Assembly: GCF_021654775.1 (NCBI RefSeq)
Contig: NZ_AP025343.1
Coordinates: forward strand, 3,129,501-3,193,500
Length of the DNA: 64,000 nt
Direction: 5' to 3'
From: Paenibacillus azoreducens
GTDB taxonomy: Bacteria; Bacillota; Bacilli; Paenibacillales; Paenibacillaceae
Shown here: positions 46,559-54,068 of the stretch, in pieces
Layout of the letters: each line of letters opens with the position of its first letter
Numbering within the stretch: position 1 is the first letter of the stretch
Position numbers and translations under genes: made by a program
The notes under the pieces: generated by a model
What the model was told of the DNA's origin: nothing
Database searches by the model: none
What the model saw: only the letters and a program-made list of their open reading frames with translations

Positions 46559-46583
46559 TTTCAAATCAGCTTTAGCGTCTTCG
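46559..46583. promoter_or_regulatory. Shared 25-bp motif, copy 2
   Basis: TTTCAAATCA-N2-TTTAGC-N3-TTCG lies 34-58 bp upstream of the repeat-protein start (minus strand). It matches the copy at 35354-35378, with 20 fixed positions conserved and identical spacing. Confidence 0.5.
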
Positions 46584-46755
46584 GTTAAATCAATTGCTGT
46601 TATCTGATCGAATAGGTATCAGTTTCCTCCCTTCCCCTTTGTTGGACGTATAAAAACAATGTATGGACCCTCGACTTGGAGTGAAACGGCTAAATGCCAT
46701 TTGAAAAATGAGATATTCTTAAAGGGGCAAACGGCCTGATTCATATCATTTTCTA

Positions 46756-46785
46756 ATTTACGTAGATTTAAAGATATGGTAAAAT
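46756..46785 (+). promoter_or_regulatory. Promoter and candidate operator of the first peptide receptor
   Basis: TTTACG (46757-46762) and TAAAAT (46780-46785) are spaced 17 bp. A direct repeat ATTTAC-N4-ATTTAA (46756-46771), one helical turn apart, covers the -35 box. The same layout precedes the paralogous gene at 48783. Confidence 0.65.
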
Positions 46786-46820
46786 ATAACTGTAGATTCA
46801 TGCAGTTAGGAGGGCTGAGA

Positions 46821-48101
46821 ATGGAAACGGCAATCATTAAAACTATCGGGGAACTAATACACGATGCAAGATGCACATTAAATATAACGCTAACACAGTT
46901 GTCGGAGTTGTCGGGCATTTACAAAGAGACCATATCAAGTATTGAGAAAGGGGATGTTACGCAACCCGAATTTCGGACGATTCTCCCACTAGCCAGAGTT
47001 TTAAATATACCATTTGAAAAACTGGTTGATTATTACGTAGAGGTTGAAACGAGATCAAATCATTTAATATGTATCTATCAGGCAGCGCTCACACAGGGGA
47101 GCAGCAGCGAGGTAATTCGGAAAGTCGCCGCAAAATACCTTGAGTCAAATGATGATCGTTTGGATTTAATTGAGAAACTTTTTGAATCTATTGATTCTAT
47201 CGAAGATACCTCCATCAAAATATCATTGTATGACCTCATCATTGATTACTCACGCTTACATGGAATTATGCCTTACATAGCCAAAGGAATGTATCAAAAA
47301 TATCTGATTGAACGGAATGATTTTAGCAGATTAAAGGAAACATACTTCAGCGGAAAATATGTTTTGAATTATGTTGATTTTTTACCACTAGAGGAACGAG
47401 TAAGCTTGTTTTATAAGCTAGGAATTCATGCATATACTCTGAGCTATCATAATGAATGCATTGATCATTGCAAAGAAGTCTTGAAGAGCGAAGGGAGTAG
47501 TTATAAAGCAGATGCCATTGGTGTCCTTATCGATGCGTATTTCAGCATAGAAGAATACACAAAATCGGAATTGTACCTTATACAATACAAAAATTTCATC
47601 TACCCTCACACAAAAGAGAATGTTGTGCTTATGGATGCGTTCTTCAATGCAAAAAAAGGAAACATCAACGATGCTATCGAACAACTTGAATTATTTCTTG
47701 AGACATGTAGTAGTGCCTTTATTATTCCTGCGACTAAACAACTACTTGAATTGTACTTAATGCAAAACGATCTGGAGGGTGCAAAATCTATTCTGAAAAA
47801 CAGCAAGGTAGCTGCCTCTGTTGTGGATGATAGTAATCCATTAGTATGCGCTACATACGCTGATTATCTTCAAGTTAAGGGAGATTTTTATTTGGCTGCA
47901 GGTGATATAGATAACAGCTTGTCCCATATGGTAGAAAGTGCCTTGTGGTATTCTAAAATAAGCGATACAACTAAAGAAAAAAAGGCTCTCAATAAAGCAA
48001 TGCATATCCATTTAACAAATAATGTTTCAGCAGAGTCTACACTAACCAAGTTAAGAGATTACTATCGACGAAGCATACAAGATTTGGAGGGATTAGCATG
48101 A
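46821..48101 (+). CDS. RRNPP-type peptide-responsive regulator (AloR/AimR-like), receptor 1
   Basis: A 426-residue cytoplasmic regulator. Residues 5-70 are an XRE/Cro-type helix-turn-helix (TLTQLSELSGIYKETISSIEKGDV), followed by a DYYVEVETRS linker and about 350 residues of helical hairpins typical of TPR peptide receptors (for example YEESEL-like and GDIDNSLSHMVESALWY). This is the architecture of RRNPP quorum-sensing receptors; AloR of Paenibacillus polymyxa and phage AimR are the types it recalls. ATG 46821 follows TAGGAGGG. Its stop overlaps, as ATGA, a gene for a short secreted-peptide precursor, the hallmark of receptor-pheromone pairs. It is about 45% AT-richer-looking than its neighbours, hinting at a different origin; this last point is by eye only. 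Confidence 0.8.
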   Translation: METAIIKTIGELIHDARCTLNITLTQLSELSGIYKETISSIEKGDVTQPEFRTILPLARVLNIPFEKLVDYYVEVETRSNHLICIYQAALTQGSSSEVIRKVAAKYLESNDDRLDLIEKLFESIDSIEDTSIKISLYDLIIDYSRLHGIMPYIAKGMYQKYLIERNDFSRLKETYFSGKYVLNYVDFLPLEERVSLFYKLGIHAYTLSYHNECIDHCKEVLKSEGSSYKADAIGVLIDAYFSIEEYTKSELYLIQYKNFIYPHTKENVVLMDAFFNAKKGNINDAIEQLELFLETCSSAFIIPATKQLLELYLMQNDLEGAKSILKNSKVAASVVDDSNPLVCATYADYLQVKGDFYLAAGDIDNSLSHMVESALWYSKISDTTKEKKALNKAMHIHLTNNVSAESTLTKLRDYYRRSIQDLEGLA

Positions 48102-48211
48102 AGAACAAAATTAAAAAAATAATTTTCAATGCCTTTTTCAGTTCTGCTATTATAGCCACAATGACGGCTACACTGTTAACTGGCGGATCTGGAAGCGTGC
48201 ATCCTTGGTAG
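48098..48211 (+). CDS. Predicted signalling-peptide precursor (Phr/AloP/AimP-like)
   Basis: A 37-codon gene starting MKNKIKKIIF, with a hydrophobic core (residues 8-28, including AFFSSAIIATMTATLL) and the C-terminus TGGSGSVHPW. This is the layout of exported pro-peptides: a basic start, a Sec-type hydrophobic helix and a short polar C-terminal tail that would be cut to a 5-7 residue pheromone such as GSVHPW or SVHPW (inferred). The ribosome site TTGGAGGG lies 7 bases before the ATG. The ATG overlaps the receptor stop, so receptor and peptide are translationally coupled. A weak hairpin (48216-48238) follows. The product would be secreted, processed and re-imported by an oligopeptide permease to bind receptor 1. 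Confidence 0.75.
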   Translation: MKNKIKKIIFNAFFSSAIIATMTATLLTGGSGSVHPW

Positions 48212-48292
48212 TATCAGGAGCATCTTTAAAGGGTGCTTCTCTCATTTTATGACAAAATGTTGCTTTAAAACCACATTATCATTTATTGTGAA

Positions 48293-48327
48293 ACGTACAT
48301 TATACTCAGAAGAGATCAGTTGTACGT
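48293..48327 (+). promoter_or_regulatory. Inverted repeat around the -10 of the Spo0E-like gene
   Basis: ACGTACA (48293-48299) and TGTACGT (48321-48327) are 7-bp inverted copies 21 bp apart. They flank TATACT at 48301-48306, a plausible -10 box, so a dimeric regulator or an RNA hairpin could act here. Confidence 0.4.
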
Positions 48328-48346
48328 GAGGTGAACAATCATTGAT

Positions 48347-48511
48347 ATGACTATAGAGGAAAAAATAAATGAATTAAGAAAACAGTTAGTTGAGACGATG
48401 GGAATGAAATGGAAGTTTACAGATGAGGAAGTTGTACGGATCAGTCAACAGCTAGATGCATACATAGTAGAGATACAGTCGCGTCGAGATGAAAAAGGAA
48501 AGACAAACTGA
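48347..48511 (+). CDS. Spo0E-like aspartyl-phosphate phosphatase
   Basis: A 54-residue protein with the Spo0E family pattern: IEEKINELRKQLVETMG in the first helix and VRISQQLDAYIVEIQ in the second, matching the SQxLDxxI signature. Spo0E-type proteins remove phosphate from Spo0A~P and delay sporulation. The ATG at 48347 has GAGGTG 13 bases upstream, a slightly long spacing. It lies between two paralogous peptide receptors on the same strand, so peptide signalling may set its expression; that link is inference. Confidence 0.75.
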   Translation: MTIEEKINELRKQLVETMGMKWKFTDEEVVRISQQLDAYIVEIQSRRDEKGKTN

Positions 48512-48575
48512 AAATAAAGTTGAAGATTATACTCAGTACAACGACTGCCGTTCTTCGCACGAGAGTTAAGCAAGC

Positions 48576-48600
48576 AGGCGCCGGTTCAGAACCGACGCCT
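48576..48600 (+). terminator. Hairpin after the Spo0E-like gene
   Basis: AGGCGCCGGTT-CAG-AACCGACGCCT forms an 11-bp stem with one mismatch. The following sequence is only moderately T-rich, so termination is likely but not certain. Confidence 0.6.
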
Positions 48601-48719
48601 GTTTGATGTTTATTCGGTCCTTTTTTGGTATGACGGTTGAGCGTTTGATTCGGTTGAAAGATATATGTCAACATCCCATATGTCCACAAATATGCGATAC
48701 TATTCTACTTATGTTATTA

Positions 48720-48749
48720 ATTTACATTAATTTAACCGCATGGTAAAAT
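48720..48749 (+). promoter_or_regulatory. Promoter and candidate operator of the second peptide receptor
   Basis: TTTACA (48721-48726) and TAAAAT (48744-48749) are spaced 17 bp. ATTTAC-N4-ATTTAA (48720-48735) overlaps the -35 box exactly as at 46756-46771. The -10 context ATGGTAAAATATA is identical in both. Confidence 0.65.
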
Positions 48750-48782
48750 ATAGTTTATTGATCTATTCAGTAGGAGGGATGG

Positions 48783-50066
48783 ATGTTGGAAGCAATGTTC
48801 ATCAGAACAATCGGGGAACTCATACACGACACAAGAAGTGCATTACACATGACGCTCACACGGTTGTCGGAGCTTTCAGGCATTCACAAAGGAACCATCT
48901 CAAGGATTGAGAATGGGAATGTCAAGCGCCCTGAGTTTCAGACGGTGCTCCCATTGGCAACAGTATTACATATCCCTTTTGAAACACTGATAGATTATTA
49001 TGTTGAGGTTGAAACCAGATCAGATCATTTGAGAAGCATGTATGAAACTGCACTTACACAGGGGAGCAGTATTGAGCAAATTCGGAAAGTCGCCGCAAAA
49101 TATCTTGAGTCTAACGAAGATAGCTTTGAACTAACTGGAAAACTTTTTGATTCCATTGAATCTATAAAAGATACCTCCATCAAATGTTCCTTATATGACC
49201 TCATCATTGACTACTCGCGCTCGCATGGAATTATGCCTTTCATCGCCAGAGGAATGCATCGAAAGTATCTGATCGAACGGAACGATTTTAAAAGATTGAA
49301 GGAGACATACTACAGTGGAAAGCATGTTCTTCATTACACCGATTTTTTGCCGCAAGAGGAACAAATTGAATTGTATTATAAACTTGGAGTGCATGCTTAT
49401 AACTTGAGGTTCTATCATGAAAGCATTGAACACTGTAAAAGAATCATTGCGGAAGATGGTGGTTCAAGTCCCTATAGAGTATATGCATTTTGGGTTCTTA
49501 GAGATGCGCATTTTGCTCTCGGTAAATATGAAGAATCAGAACTTTATTCCTTACAATATAAGCAATTAAATTATCCTGACTCCCAAGAACATGTTGGTTT
49601 TATGGAAGCTTTGTACAATGCCAAAAAGGGCAATGCCCAAAAAGCTACCGAACAACTCCTAACATTTCTTAAGACTTGTAGTGATTTTTTTGTTTTTCCA
49701 GCGACAAAACATCTTCTTGAATTGTACTTGTTACAAAGGGATTTTGAAGGAGCTAAAACTTTAATGGAAAACAGCAAAATAAGCCTATCCATTTTAGACA
49801 AAGAAAATCCACTTTCTTATTCTGAATTTGCTGATTTTCTTAAACTTCAAGGCGATTATTATTTAGCTATAGGCGATTACGAAAAGAGTGTTAGTTGTAT
49901 GATGGAAGGTGCTTTGTATTACTCCAAAGTCGGCGATACGAATAATGTACGCAACAGCCAACTTATGATCAAGCTGGTTCAGGAGAATGACAAGCGGATC
50001 GACATTGAGGTTGTGAAAAAAATACAGGAAATCTTTGACCAATGGATGGAAGATGAATTGAGGTAA
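48783..50066 (+). CDS. RRNPP-type peptide-responsive regulator, receptor 2 (orphan)
   Basis: A 427-residue paralogue of the regulator at 46821, with the same XRE helix-turn-helix (TLTRLSELSGIHKGTISRIENGNV) and TPR-like helical body; long stretches such as SLYDLIIDYSR and RKYLIERNDF are shared. It diverges in the C-terminal third, the region that usually contributes to peptide choice, and ends DQWMEDELR. No precursor-peptide gene follows its stop, unlike receptor 1, so it may sense the same peptide, a peptide encoded elsewhere, or none. ATG 48783 follows TAGGAGGG. Confidence 0.8.
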   Translation: MLEAMFIRTIGELIHDTRSALHMTLTRLSELSGIHKGTISRIENGNVKRPEFQTVLPLATVLHIPFETLIDYYVEVETRSDHLRSMYETALTQGSSIEQIRKVAAKYLESNEDSFELTGKLFDSIESIKDTSIKCSLYDLIIDYSRSHGIMPFIARGMHRKYLIERNDFKRLKETYYSGKHVLHYTDFLPQEEQIELYYKLGVHAYNLRFYHESIEHCKRIIAEDGGSSPYRVYAFWVLRDAHFALGKYEESELYSLQYKQLNYPDSQEHVGFMEALYNAKKGNAQKATEQLLTFLKTCSDFFVFPATKHLLELYLLQRDFEGAKTLMENSKISLSILDKENPLSYSEFADFLKLQGDYYLAIGDYEKSVSCMMEGALYYSKVGDTNNVRNSQLMIKLVQENDKRIDIEVVKKIQEIFDQWMEDELR

Positions 50067-50151
50067 CCCAAACGACGCCGTATTTGAAGTGTCCTTTTTT
50101 TTGTTAATTCGAGTCCGCGAAATATGTGTGAAGATCGCATCATTGTATCTC

Positions 50152-50334
50152 TAACGAAACTACAGATCGCTATTGCCTCAAAAACAAGACCAAATCGAAT
50201 CTAATGAAACTACAGATCGTTATTTGAGATAAAAACAGTCTTAAAGCTACTCATTTGGCTTAATAGCGATGCCCTGTTTCGTTACAATGTTCAGAAGCCT
50301 TTTTTGGCGCGAATAGCAATACCATGTTTCGTTA
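50152..50334. repeat. Family D nested palindromic element
   Basis: Four 23-bp arms: TAACGAAAC-N5-ATCGCTATT at 50152 and its variant at 50202 (forward), and the inverted forms AATAGCGAT...GTTTCGTTA at 50262 and AATAGCAAT...GTTTCGTTA at 50312. Forward arms are 50 bp apart and so are the inverted arms, giving a symmetric two-over-two palindrome of 183 bp. No open frame lies within it. Confidence 0.75.
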
Positions 50335-50347
50335 GAGAGGGTTAATA

Positions 50348-50491
50348 ATGAGGTCATCAATAATGGCGGTAACCTACTACTGGACAAGCCCCAATCTTTC
50401 ATTACGGGTGGTTCAATCCGAAGATATCATTATTTTTGATATGCTGGATGATGAAACGGGGATTATCATGAGGGTATTTGCTTTGGAATGA
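50348..50491 (+). CDS. Small hypothetical protein (tentative)
   Basis: A 47-residue frame, MRSSIMAVTYYWTSPNLSL to MRVFALE, with acidic middle EDIIIFDMLDDE. AGAGAGGG lies 9 bases upstream, but that ribosome site belongs to the edge of the family D element. No family is recognised. The region from 50492 to 50758 shows no convincing gene. Confidence 0.35.
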   Translation: MRSSIMAVTYYWTSPNLSLRVVQSEDIIIFDMLDDETGIIMRVFALE

Positions 50492-50758
50492 CAAGACAAG
50501 AATTCGAATAATATCATGCCGGTTGTTTTGGTTAACGGGAGTTTCTCTATCATCAGGACAGGATGGCTTGCGCAAGGATTGATCAGGCGAATTCATTGAA
50601 ACAACAGGCGAAATGTGCTATCATATTTGAGGATTCACGGATCAAAATCGAAGATTTTGAAGTAGTCTTAGAATCTATAATTATACACAAGCCATGGTCG
50701 GGGGGAGCTTACTTTTCTCGGCCTTTTGCTTTCATAATGGTAAACATGAATGAATGAA

Positions 50759-50792
50759 GCCCCGAAGCGAATGCTTCGCTCGCCCGGGGTTA
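50759..50792 (+). terminator. Hairpin upstream of topB
   Basis: GCCCCG (50759-50764) / CGGGGT (50785-50790) encloses AAGCGAA-TGC-TTCGCT, then TTATTG. The T run is short, so it is a weak terminator or leader structure, about 40 bp before topB. Confidence 0.5.
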
Positions 50793-50831
50793 TTGTCATG
50801 GGAAACGTCCAGTTGAGGAGAGACGGAACTG

Positions 50832-53168
50832 TTGAAAACACTAGTCATTGCTGAAAAACCGGATATGGGGCGAAACATTGCGGCGGTGATCGAACCAAAA
50901 GCCAAAAATGCCCGCACCTACATAGAAGGCGAACAATTCATCATCACTTGGGCAATCGGGCATCTGATCGGTTTGGCCGAGCCGGATGCGTACGATGACA
51001 AATACAAGAAGTGGAATATCAATGATCTGCCGATTATTCCCGAGCATTTCAAGCTGAAGCCCAATCCGAAAACAAAAGACCAGCTTAAGGTCATTGCGGA
51101 ACTGGCCAAGCGCAGCGATAAGCTCGTTAATGCTTGTGACGCCGGGCGTGAAGGCCAGCATATTTTTTCGCTGATCCAGCAGCATTTGAAGCTGCGCCAA
51201 CCGGTTCAACGCCTTTGGATTTCGGATTTGACGCCGGAAACGATCAGGAAGGGTTTTGACGAGCTGAGGGACGGCAGCGAATTCGTCAATCTGTCCAAAG
51301 CGGCCCGGGCAAGGAGCGAAGCGGATTGGCTGATCGGGATGAACGGCTCCAGAGCTTTTACGACGAAACATAATGTACTGCTGTCGGTCGGACGCGTGCA
51401 GACACCCGTGCTTGCATTGGTGTATGACCGGCAAAAAGAAATCGATGCATTCAGCTCTGCCAAGTTTTATGATGTGGAGGCTTATTTCAAGCAGGGCGAT
51501 TCCGAATACAAGGGATTGTGGCAGGGAGAAAGAATCCAGGACGAGGAGAAAGCCAAATCGATTGCCGCAAAGGTCCGGGGCAGAGATGGAATCATTCAGA
51601 GCTATGAAGTAAAAGACACGAAGGAATATCCCTTTAAGCTGTATGATTTAACGCTGCTGCAGCGCGAAGCCAACGCCAAGTTCGGCTTTTCCGCCAAAAA
51701 AACGCTGGATCTTGCCCAGGCTTTATACGAAAAACATAAGGTGATCACCTACCCGCGGACGACTTCCAACTATGTCACTGAACAAAACATTCCGCAAATG
51801 CATAAATCGCTGGAACAGCTGCGCGGAACGGATTACGCCAAATGGGCCGGGCAGGCGGACAAGAAGTATGTTCACAAAAATAATAAGTCGGTTTGCAATC
51901 CGACTAAGGTCGAGGATCACCATGCCATCCTGCCGACCAATAAAATGGCGCGGAACCTGGCGCCGGACGAAGCCAAAATTTATGATTTGATCGTAAGGCG
52001 TTTTTTGTCCCATTTTTATCCGCCGGCCGAATATAAGGTTCATACGATTATGACGGAGGTCGAAAAGGAAGAATTCAAAACGACGATCAAGCAGCTGCTG
52101 TCCGAAGGCTGGAAGGTCATCTATGCGGATCAGAAAAAAGACGCCAAGAAAAGCCGTTCCAAAAAAAGCAAAGAGGACGAAGACGAAGCGCAAAATGAAG
52201 AAGAAGTGACGACTCCGTTCGAACTAAACGCCAAAGAAGGCGTCCATTGCGTTAACAGCGAAGCGAAGGAGAAAGAAACGCAGCCTCCGAAGTCATACAC
52301 GGAAGGCACCCTGCTGAAAGCGATGGAAAGTGCGGGCAAGCAGATCGAAGACGAGGAATTGCGGGATGCGATGAAGGATTCCGGACTGGGCACGCCGGCA
52401 ACGCGCGCAGCGATCATCGAGCGGCTTAAACAGGTAGGATATATCGTCATGAAGGGGAAACGGATTGTCATTACGCAAAAAGGGAAGATGGCTGTCGAGG
52501 TGATCCGCGGCGCCGGCGTCGATCTGCTGACGTCTCCGGAAATGACCGGGCAATGGGAACGCCGGCTGAACGAAATCGCGAAGGGCACCGCTTCGGATGA
52601 AAATTTTATGGCGAATGTGAAAAAGTTTGCGACGATGATTATCGGCAAGGTTAAAGTGCAGCCGCGCGTGGCGAAAGAATCTTTTGAGGAAAAAGAGACC
52701 GAAGCCGCCAAGCCGTCCAGAAGCCGAAAAAAAACAACGGCGGGGCAAAAAGAGAACACGGCAAGCGGCACGGCCGCCAGCACCTCAAAAAAGAGCGCAA
52801 CTAAATCGGCTGCGAAAAAAACGAAGACGCAAACCGGCGGCGAAACGGGACAGACCCTTCCACCGGATCAACTGACATCCAAGACAAAGATGGTCACAGC
52901 CGGAATTGCACCATGTCCGAGAACGGGCTGTGAAGGCACGTTAATCATGGGGCGGCGAGGGTACGGCTGCTCACACTACAAAACAGGCTGCACCTTCGTG
53001 ATTTGGAAGGATCAATTCGGCGTCTCGCTTGAACCGGAAGACATCGCAGCGCTTGCCCAATCCGGAAAAACGGCGAGAAGTTATACGTTGGAAGATGGGG
53101 GACAGACCCGGGAGGGATTTTTGGTCCTGCTGGATCCGGAAACGGGTATGATCGGTATCGGGTCCTAG
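50832..53168 (+). CDS. topB: DNA topoisomerase III
   Basis: A 778-residue type IA topoisomerase that relaxes negative supercoils and decatenates DNA through single-strand passage. The Toprim domain has LVIAEKPDMG and VNACDAGREGQHIF. SVGRVQTPVLALV follows, then the catalytic Tyr in VITYPRTTSNYV (about residue 310). A Lys/Ser/Ala-rich linker (about residues 625-675) precedes a C-terminal zinc-ribbon-like CPRTGCEGTLIMGRRGYGCSHY. It is somewhat longer than B. subtilis TopB (about 727) because of that tail. It starts at TTG 50832 behind GAGGAG. Confidence 0.94.
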   Translation: MKTLVIAEKPDMGRNIAAVIEPKAKNARTYIEGEQFIITWAIGHLIGLAEPDAYDDKYKKWNINDLPIIPEHFKLKPNPKTKDQLKVIAELAKRSDKLVNACDAGREGQHIFSLIQQHLKLRQPVQRLWISDLTPETIRKGFDELRDGSEFVNLSKAARARSEADWLIGMNGSRAFTTKHNVLLSVGRVQTPVLALVYDRQKEIDAFSSAKFYDVEAYFKQGDSEYKGLWQGERIQDEEKAKSIAAKVRGRDGIIQSYEVKDTKEYPFKLYDLTLLQREANAKFGFSAKKTLDLAQALYEKHKVITYPRTTSNYVTEQNIPQMHKSLEQLRGTDYAKWAGQADKKYVHKNNKSVCNPTKVEDHHAILPTNKMARNLAPDEAKIYDLIVRRFLSHFYPPAEYKVHTIMTEVEKEEFKTTIKQLLSEGWKVIYADQKKDAKKSRSKKSKEDEDEAQNEEEVTTPFELNAKEGVHCVNSEAKEKETQPPKSYTEGTLLKAMESAGKQIEDEELRDAMKDSGLGTPATRAAIIERLKQVGYIVMKGKRIVITQKGKMAVEVIRGAGVDLLTSPEMTGQWERRLNEIAKGTASDENFMANVKKFATMIIGKVKVQPRVAKESFEEKETEAAKPSRSRKKTTAGQKENTASGTAASTSKKSATKSAAKKTKTQTGGETGQTLPPDQLTSKTKMVTAGIAPCPRTGCEGTLIMGRRGYGCSHYKTGCTFVIWKDQFGVSLEPEDIAALAQSGKTARSYTLEDGGQTREGFLVLLDPETGMIGIGS

Positions 53169-53277
53169 AGAATCGGAATGTTTCCATGCTTAACATGAAA
53201 ATAGGTAGGAGCGGCGGCAGACTGTGTGGCAGCTGCTTTTTTGCCGGATATTGCGCCAAATGCCTCAAGAAATAAGA

Positions 53278-53305
53278 CAACGGACTCTTAGTGAAGAGTC
53301 CGTTG
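53278..53305. terminator. Hairpin between topB and the HAD hydrolase gene
   Basis: A 12-bp perfect stem CAACGGACTCTT-AGTG-AAGAGTCCGTTG between convergent genes. The stop codon of the HAD gene lies in the loop and stem. T runs are poor on both sides, so it may be a processing or pause structure as well. Confidence 0.6.
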
Positions 53306-54055
53306 TGTTTGTTGCTTTTTGACCTTGCTATCGATAATCCCGGGAACTTCTTGAATGGAAGTAACAGTATAGAAAGGGTTCTTCGGCTTCTGTTGAAGCT
53401 CGACGATATTGAACAGCCATTCGTCGCTTTGTTTGAGATAGATGCTGTTCAGGCCAGCGGTGACGGCAGGGACAACATCGGTCCGCAGTGAATTTCCGAT
53501 CATCCAGGTGATGGAACGGTCAAAGGAGCCTTGTTGCAAAATTTGCTCCAATGTGGATTCATTTTTATGCTGCGTAATATATATCCGGTCGTCGAAATAA
53601 TTGCTGAGCTTCATCTGGTCGATTTTACGCTGCTGAATTTCCCGCTCGCCGCCGGTATACAAATAGAGCTTGTGGCCATCCCTTTGCAAGGTTTCCAGCG
53701 TCTCCACCATGCCTGGATACGGCTCGACTTCATGTTCGTATACGCTGAGTCCCAGCTTGTTAAGCTGCTGCTCTTCTTCCAAGTGAATCGGGCGGTCCAA
53801 TTTCCGGCAGAAATAACGGTAAGTTTCGATCAACGAATATGGGAAGCTGCCGCTGCTGAAGCCGGTGCGGCTTACGTTTGCCACATCAATTTCAATCTGC
53901 TTCTGCCGGATTTCATCGGTCGAAAACGTCTGTTCGCCAAACCAATGATGCAGCAGTTCAAAAAATTCGCCGAGCACCAAGCCGAAATATTTATTGCAAT
54001 GGATCAGCGTATCATCCAGATCAAACAAAATATGCTGCTTGAATGTATGGTTCAT
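53288..54055 (-). CDS. HAD-superfamily hydrolase (type IA)
   Basis: A 255-residue HAD phosphatase with motif I FDLDDTLIHC, motif II LYTGGE, motif III Lys in ITQHKNE, and motif IV WMIGNSLRTDVVPAVTAGLN. The cap is helical (residues 20-100). The substrate is unknown. It lies 13 bp downstream of the ArsR-type regulator gene on the same strand, so the two form an operon. Confidence 0.85.
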   Translation of the reverse strand: MNHTFKQHILFDLDDTLIHCNKYFGLVLGEFFELLHHWFGEQTFSTDEIRQKQIEIDVANVSRTGFSSGSFPYSLIETYRYFCRKLDRPIHLEEEQQLNKLGLSVYEHEVEPYPGMVETLETLQRDGHKLYLYTGGEREIQQRKIDQMKLSNYFDDRIYITQHKNESTLEQILQQGSFDRSITWMIGNSLRTDVVPAVTAGLNSIYLKQSDEWLFNIVELQQKPKNPFYTVTSIQEVPGIIDSKVKKQQTQRTLH

Positions 54056-54068
54056 TCGTGTTCACTCC

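Noticed and set aside
46821..50066. A prophage arbitrium (AimR-AimP) module
   Set aside because: No integrase, capsid, terminase or lysis genes lie nearby; a chromosomal AloR-type cassette fits better.
50563..50757. A 64-codon plus-strand frame before topB
   Set aside because: There is no ribosome site and no recognisable pattern.
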